64,000 nt of DNA from Sipunculus nudus (lineage: Eukaryota; Annelida; Sipuncula; Golfingiida; Sipunculidae). The stretch's first letter is position 1. The number at the start of each line of letters is the position of its first letter. The translations under genes were made by a program, and so were the position numbers. The stretch covers positions 96,618,723-96,682,722 of the forward strand of contig CM049309.1 of the NCBI GenBank assembly GCA_026874595.1. The letters run 5' to 3'. The notes under the pieces were generated by a model. The model did not search any database, was not told the origin of the DNA, and saw only the letters and a list, made by a program, of their open reading frames with translations. Below are positions 59,859 to 64,000 of this stretch, piece after piece.

Positions 59859-62358
59859 ACAAGGGATCCATCAGTCACAGTGCTCAGCTGAAGTTGACCT
59901 TGAGGTAAAAATCTGAAAATGGAGGTAATGTCTGATATGAAGAGGTAATATAGACCTTGGCTGGATGATATGATTGGTTTGTATCATGATGAGTAAGAAA
60001 TTGTTGCAAATAATATTTTGTGACCTGACCATGTGTTTTCTAATGTTAAAATTAAAGCATGTGCGCGGTTTGTGAACATTAGATGTATATTATTACCATA
60101 ATCATTGGTTGGCTTTTTGATAAATTGATGACAGTACAGTAGTTTACACATTTGTTTGATTGGGTCTATTTTTTATTAATATTTTTTATATTATTAAATA
60201 TATGTATTTTTTATTTTATAAAATGTATACAGTTGAAATATAACTTATGTTCCCAGTCCACAGGTGTAAGGACTTGGTGGTGGTGTGGGGGTGATATGAC
60301 CGGAGTTACAACATCTCTGTATTATCAAAGTGTATATACATAGGATTTTCACTTAATTCAACAAAGCTTACAGAATAAAAAAGTTCATTCACAATATATA
60401 CTTATATTTTAAAAAAGGACAGACAGACTGGTAGACAAACAAAGCTGATAATATATGGTTCAATTATTTCTTAATTTTTTTATTATATCAATTTTTTTAA
60501 AGTTTACCTTCTGAAATATTACACAATTGAGTATACAAGTTTTTTTCAAATTTCAGACTTTAATAGCTTAAATCCATACACATACAGCATATGAAAGTTA
60601 TTTCAACAGTGCTTATAGGAAAAATATCATAATAAATATATATTTAATGATAACGGAGAGATGATGGACAGACAGAGCTGATCACTTTATGTTCCATTCT
60701 CCTGAAGCAAGAATGTGTTTCAATTAGATCTTAATTTTTTCTAATCCAATTGTTTTTTAAATGAAATAAATTTTACACACTTGCACAGGCGCAAAGGAAT
60801 CATTGGTAGTGGGGGGGGGGGGGGAGGGGATTAACAACACTTCTGCATATATACATACAGGGCAAACAAAGCCTGATCTCCAATTCTGCTGAGGCAGGAA
60901 AATAATGAACAAATGTTTGTATTAGATCCTCATTTTTTTTTATCACATCAATTTTTTTAAATTTTAAGTATATATTTCTATACATTCCCAATATAACATA
61001 TATATCTGAATATAAAAGTTAATTCATAATTCTAAATGCATCATCATATATCTCAATCTTGTCAGTTAACCCCACATCATGCATACAAATGCATATTTAT
61101 TTTTTTAACACACAAATATATCTTTTAAATTTGCAAAACAATAAATATCTAAAAATAATACTTGAATCAGATTTCACAATTTTTCATTGTGCCTTTATTT
61201 ATTTGTAATTTGCTTCATATTTTATGAATTTATGCATACTGATGGGTTTAATTTTAATATTTTAAAATCATTTAAAAGGAAATTGATTTCTTTAAAAAGG
61301 CTACATTAACCCAAATGGCTTCTTCTGGATTACTAAATGAATTACTCATTCAAGGAAAGTTTTGTATATTGGAGTGGAAACAGCATTACAGTTGAGGAAA
61401 TACAGGGCAAACAATAACAATTACTGCATAACACTTGGTGGGTAGGGTTGGCGGGGGGGGGGGGGGGGGGGGGGGGTGGAGTTGATATGAGAATAACTGT
61501 ACACCTGTCACAGCAGGGGATCTCCCCTAGTGACCTGTAACAAATCAGGAACCCTGGCATAGCTAACTTAACTTCTAGTGACCAGGAGTGGGCTGCCTGC
61601 ATCTGGACAAAGCACGTGACTATAATAAGAGCCTGAACAAAAAAAATTCAATTATTAGCCTAATTTTTGAGCTTTTATTTTCTAATTTCAGGTTGAAACA
61701 AATTAAATACTAAAGTTTACATGCTGTGAAAATTTAATCAACAGTACTCACAGGAAAAAAAAAAACGTGCCATGGTCAAAATTGAAGGTACTTATTTTAT
61801 TTTTATGCTAATAATTTTAAAAAATTTAATAATTCAGATCTAATCTTGGGTATACAATTGAATCTTAATTTAAACAAAGTTATATACTTGAACGAAAGGT
61901 CTCTAGCTTCCAAAATTTTCATGTTAGGTGAGTAAATTTCCTGAATTTGTAATTTACAAAGTCCATTATATTCGGGCCCACAACTTGAAGAAATTACACT
62001 TAACAGACTTAATTTCCAGCATTTATATGGAAAATATATAGGAGAATACCAGTACTTCTGGTAAATATTAGGAAAGAAAAACAGACAGATCAGTGGTTTT
62101 GATATAAGGCAGTCCTGAAGTGTGATAATAGGTTTTTAATGGAAACCTGAGGTTTTTCCTTAATTTCTCAAAGGAATGAAGTCGCAGTGACCCAGTTTCC
62201 GGTTTGGTAGGAGATTTTGGGGACATCTAACAGTATGCCAAATTTTGGATTCATAGGTATAATGATTTCAAAACGTGCAAATCTAACGGACGGACAGACG
62301 ACAGACAATGGACAATGACTATAGCTCAGATAACGTATAGTCAGCTGAGCTAAAAAAA
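59859..62358 (+). repeat. Longest copy of the interspersed repeat family
   Basis: Head at 59859 (caagggatccatcagtcac), middle at 60860 ('acagggcaaacaaagcctga'), poly-G at 60810-60822 and 61453-61476, and tail GACGGACAGACGAC...CAGCTGAGCTAAAAA at 62358. About 600 bp longer than 46053-47925, due to extra sequence at 60240-60860. Confidence 0.82.
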
Positions 62359-62365
62359 ATTTAGG

Positions 62366-62440
62366 CAGCTTCTGTAGTCTAACAGGTAGAACACATGATT
62401 TATACCTGGGAGGTGGAAAGTTAAAATCATAGCCTAGAAG
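62366..62440 (+). other. Possible tRNA-like (SINE) remnant
   Basis: TAGTCTAACAGGTAGAACAC resembles an A box, and AAGTTAAAATC about 35 nt later a decayed B box. It follows directly after the interspersed repeat. Weak; no full cloverleaf is claimed. Confidence 0.25.
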
Positions 62441-62597
62441 TAGTGTGCTTTTCTTGGACGGGCCATGAAAGCCATGATTGTTACACTGGCAGAAGATGGA
62501 CAAGATACTGAAACTTGTACCACCGTACTCAACTGATTAGCAGACAGATTAAAATCATGTACAATATTTCAAAAAGAACTATACACCTACTTATAAG

Positions 62598-62840
62598 GTG
62601 GTCCAAGATTACCTGCTGATGGCTCAGATGAATTCAAACCAGCTATCATCTTCATGCTGTCTGGGTATTTCACTGCCACCTGGTTCTTATCCTTCAGCTA
62701 GGATGGCTGCCATGTCATCTCATTTAGCCATCAACTCCATCATGCCTCCTCATCCAGATATATTCCGAAGAAGTCTCCCTCTACCTATGAATGTCAAGTT
62801 AGCCAAATCAAGAATCAGTTTGCTTGGAATAGTTTACTGA
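62598..62840 (+). CDS. Unidentified ORF, possibly exonic
   Basis: 80-codon open frame including ISLPPGSYPSARMAAMSSHL and IMPPHPDIFRRSLPLPMNVK. Proline-rich, ordinary composition, no repeat copies in the window. No recognised domain. The minus strand here is full of stops, so if coding it is on the plus strand. Confidence 0.3.
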   Translation: MVQDYLLMAQMNSNQLSSSCCLGISLPPGSYPSARMAAMSSHLAINSIMPPHPDIFRRSLPLPMNVKLAKSRISLLGIVY

Positions 62841-63369
62841 TAGATCAGGTATTATATAAAACCTTGAATTCACCTACACAAAGTAAAATAATGAAATCAT
62901 TTACATGATGAAAAAGATTGGGTGCCTCTGGCTTCTCACATTAGTATTGTAGGAGACTTTTTATTCTCAGGTTGAAGAATCTGACCATTGTAAACAGGAT
63001 CATGCATGCAACACGTCACTAGTAACTTGTTTACCTTTAGCCTAAAGATCCATTGGGATTATAGTATCATCTGAAAGAGTATTTTCACTGGTAGGACTAA
63101 TGATTGTAATATAGATTTTTTAATAGAAAATCAGGAAGTAATTACCCATATACAGGGGCGGATCCAGGATTTAGAAAATGTGTCATACAGACCCTTATGT
63201 GTGTGTCTGTGACTCCACCCCCCCCCCCCCCCCCCCCCGAGTCCTGGAACTTAAAGATAAATTGACGCCACTGGCTGTAAGAATTAGCAAACCTTAGATA
63301 TCTCATTTACTTTATATCCAAACATGGGCCTTCTTCTCCACAAATCCAGGGTAACCTCGACACCCTGTC
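62841..63369. other. Spacer with poly-C run
   Basis: Poly-C run at 63219-63238. No gene recognised. Confidence 0.45.
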
Positions 63370-63458
63370 TCTGCCATGTACTTGTGCATCCTCTCTCAGT
63401 TCCTGATATTAATGCTGGAGCCACTTGGTCTCGAGCTTGATGGAGGCAGTGTCTGGAT
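63370..63458 (-). pseudogene. Exon-like relic (unidentified)
   Basis: Minus strand after an acceptor (tttatgttacag): PDTASIKLETKWLQ, then TAA in CATTAATATCAG; one base fewer would give a continuous helical YQELREDAQ. The 3' end is not clear. May belong to the same upstream gene as 59297-59410. Confidence 0.35.
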
Positions 63459-63837
63459 CTGTAACATAAAATTACCAGTACTCAGAAATACTATATATAC
63501 CGTATGAATCTGTATTAAGCAGGCCCCAGGCAGAGCTGATTCATTTGGATTCAATTTGCATTTTTTTTTTCAGGAAAACAAGTCATAATAGAATAACTAC
63601 TTATTAAAACTACTTCTACTAAAATAATAGTTTCCACTTTACCAGTGAAATGTTCTGTTTTAATACTTACTTCCAAGAGTTATTCTATTTTTCAAGAAAT
63701 GGAACATTTTTTCTTTAAAGGGGAAAACAATTTTGTACTGTTTAATAGAAGAAGGGGAACCTTTTATTTTTGAACACATTGTGCACACATGGAAAACAAC
63801 CTGGCTTCATGTCATATTGCACCAACTTGTAATTTAA

Positions 63838-63854
63838 GTGATAATATATATATA

Positions 63855-63900
<46 letters not shown>

Positions 63901-63912
63901 TATATATATATT
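63838..63912. repeat. (TA)n microsatellite
   Basis: Long (TA)n tract near the right edge, interrupted a few times; open frames across it (Ile/Tyr-rich) are artefacts. Confidence 0.95.
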
Positions 63913-64000
63913 TATATAATACACATGCACACACATATATATATATTAAATACACATAGCGGTATATTTTTTTAATACCGTTGAAAGATTCCGTATTTGA

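Noticed and set aside
62366-62440. Functional tRNA gene
   Set aside because: B box too degenerate and no convincing cloverleaf; kept only as a weak SINE-like remnant.

Overview
The window is eukaryotic, non-coding-rich and AT-rich, and its only confidently recognised host gene is POLR2E (RPB5/RPABC1), the subunit shared by RNA polymerases I, II and III. The gene lies on the minus strand. Four coding exons are visible: exon 1 (55715-55771), exon 2 (9944-10032), exon 3 (4820-4881) and exon 4 (4381-4601). Together they encode 143 codons that match the animal protein without gaps. The last ~67 residues must lie left of position 1. The repeats (TGACCT-rich ~289-bp satellite, GGTGGCGCCACC satellites, interspersed repeats ending in GACGGACGG...GCTGAGCTAAAAA) and the element mix (Gypsy, CR1/Rex1-like LINE, many foldbacks) suggest a marine invertebrate, most likely a mollusc. 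The species call is inference.

Layout. 1-4380: intron 4, with interspersed repeats and a 49-bp tandem array. 4381-11060: exons 4, 3 and 2 with two tandem arrays that overlap splice acceptors. The 43-bp array runs into the acceptor of exon 3. The 100-bp array is made of exon 2 itself plus its acceptor. 10033-55714: intron 1, about 45.7 kb. Inside it, 11061-31029 is a degenerate Gypsy retrotransposon interrupted by three further elements: a TIR DNA transposon (11526-15275), a young non-autonomous LTR retrotransposon with nearly identical LTRs (15723-22926), and a second Gypsy (24541-28968). The rest of intron 1 holds a nested pair of inverted-repeat elements (31040-34335) carrying an exon-like ORF and a LINE fragment; an almost intact LINE (40899-44208); several copies of a ~2-kb interspersed repeat; a hAT-like MITE (47952-48511); the TGACCT satellite (49790-51640); a GC-rich foldback built from ATATCGGCCGCC motifs (53919-55082); and an array of CACGATATCGTG palindromes (55390-55622) just inside intron 1.

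55772-56000 is the probable POLR2E promoter (CCAAT boxes both ways, a YY1-type AAGATGGCG). 56257-64000 is upstream flank: a small basic ORF, an array of GGTTGAAATCAACC dyads, more repeat copies, and two minus-strand exon-like relics whose gene I cannot name.

How the parts relate: the TEs are mostly decayed passengers in a constitutive host gene. The arrays near exons 2 and 3 are different, because they multiply the gene's own splice signals and may affect how POLR2E RNA is processed.
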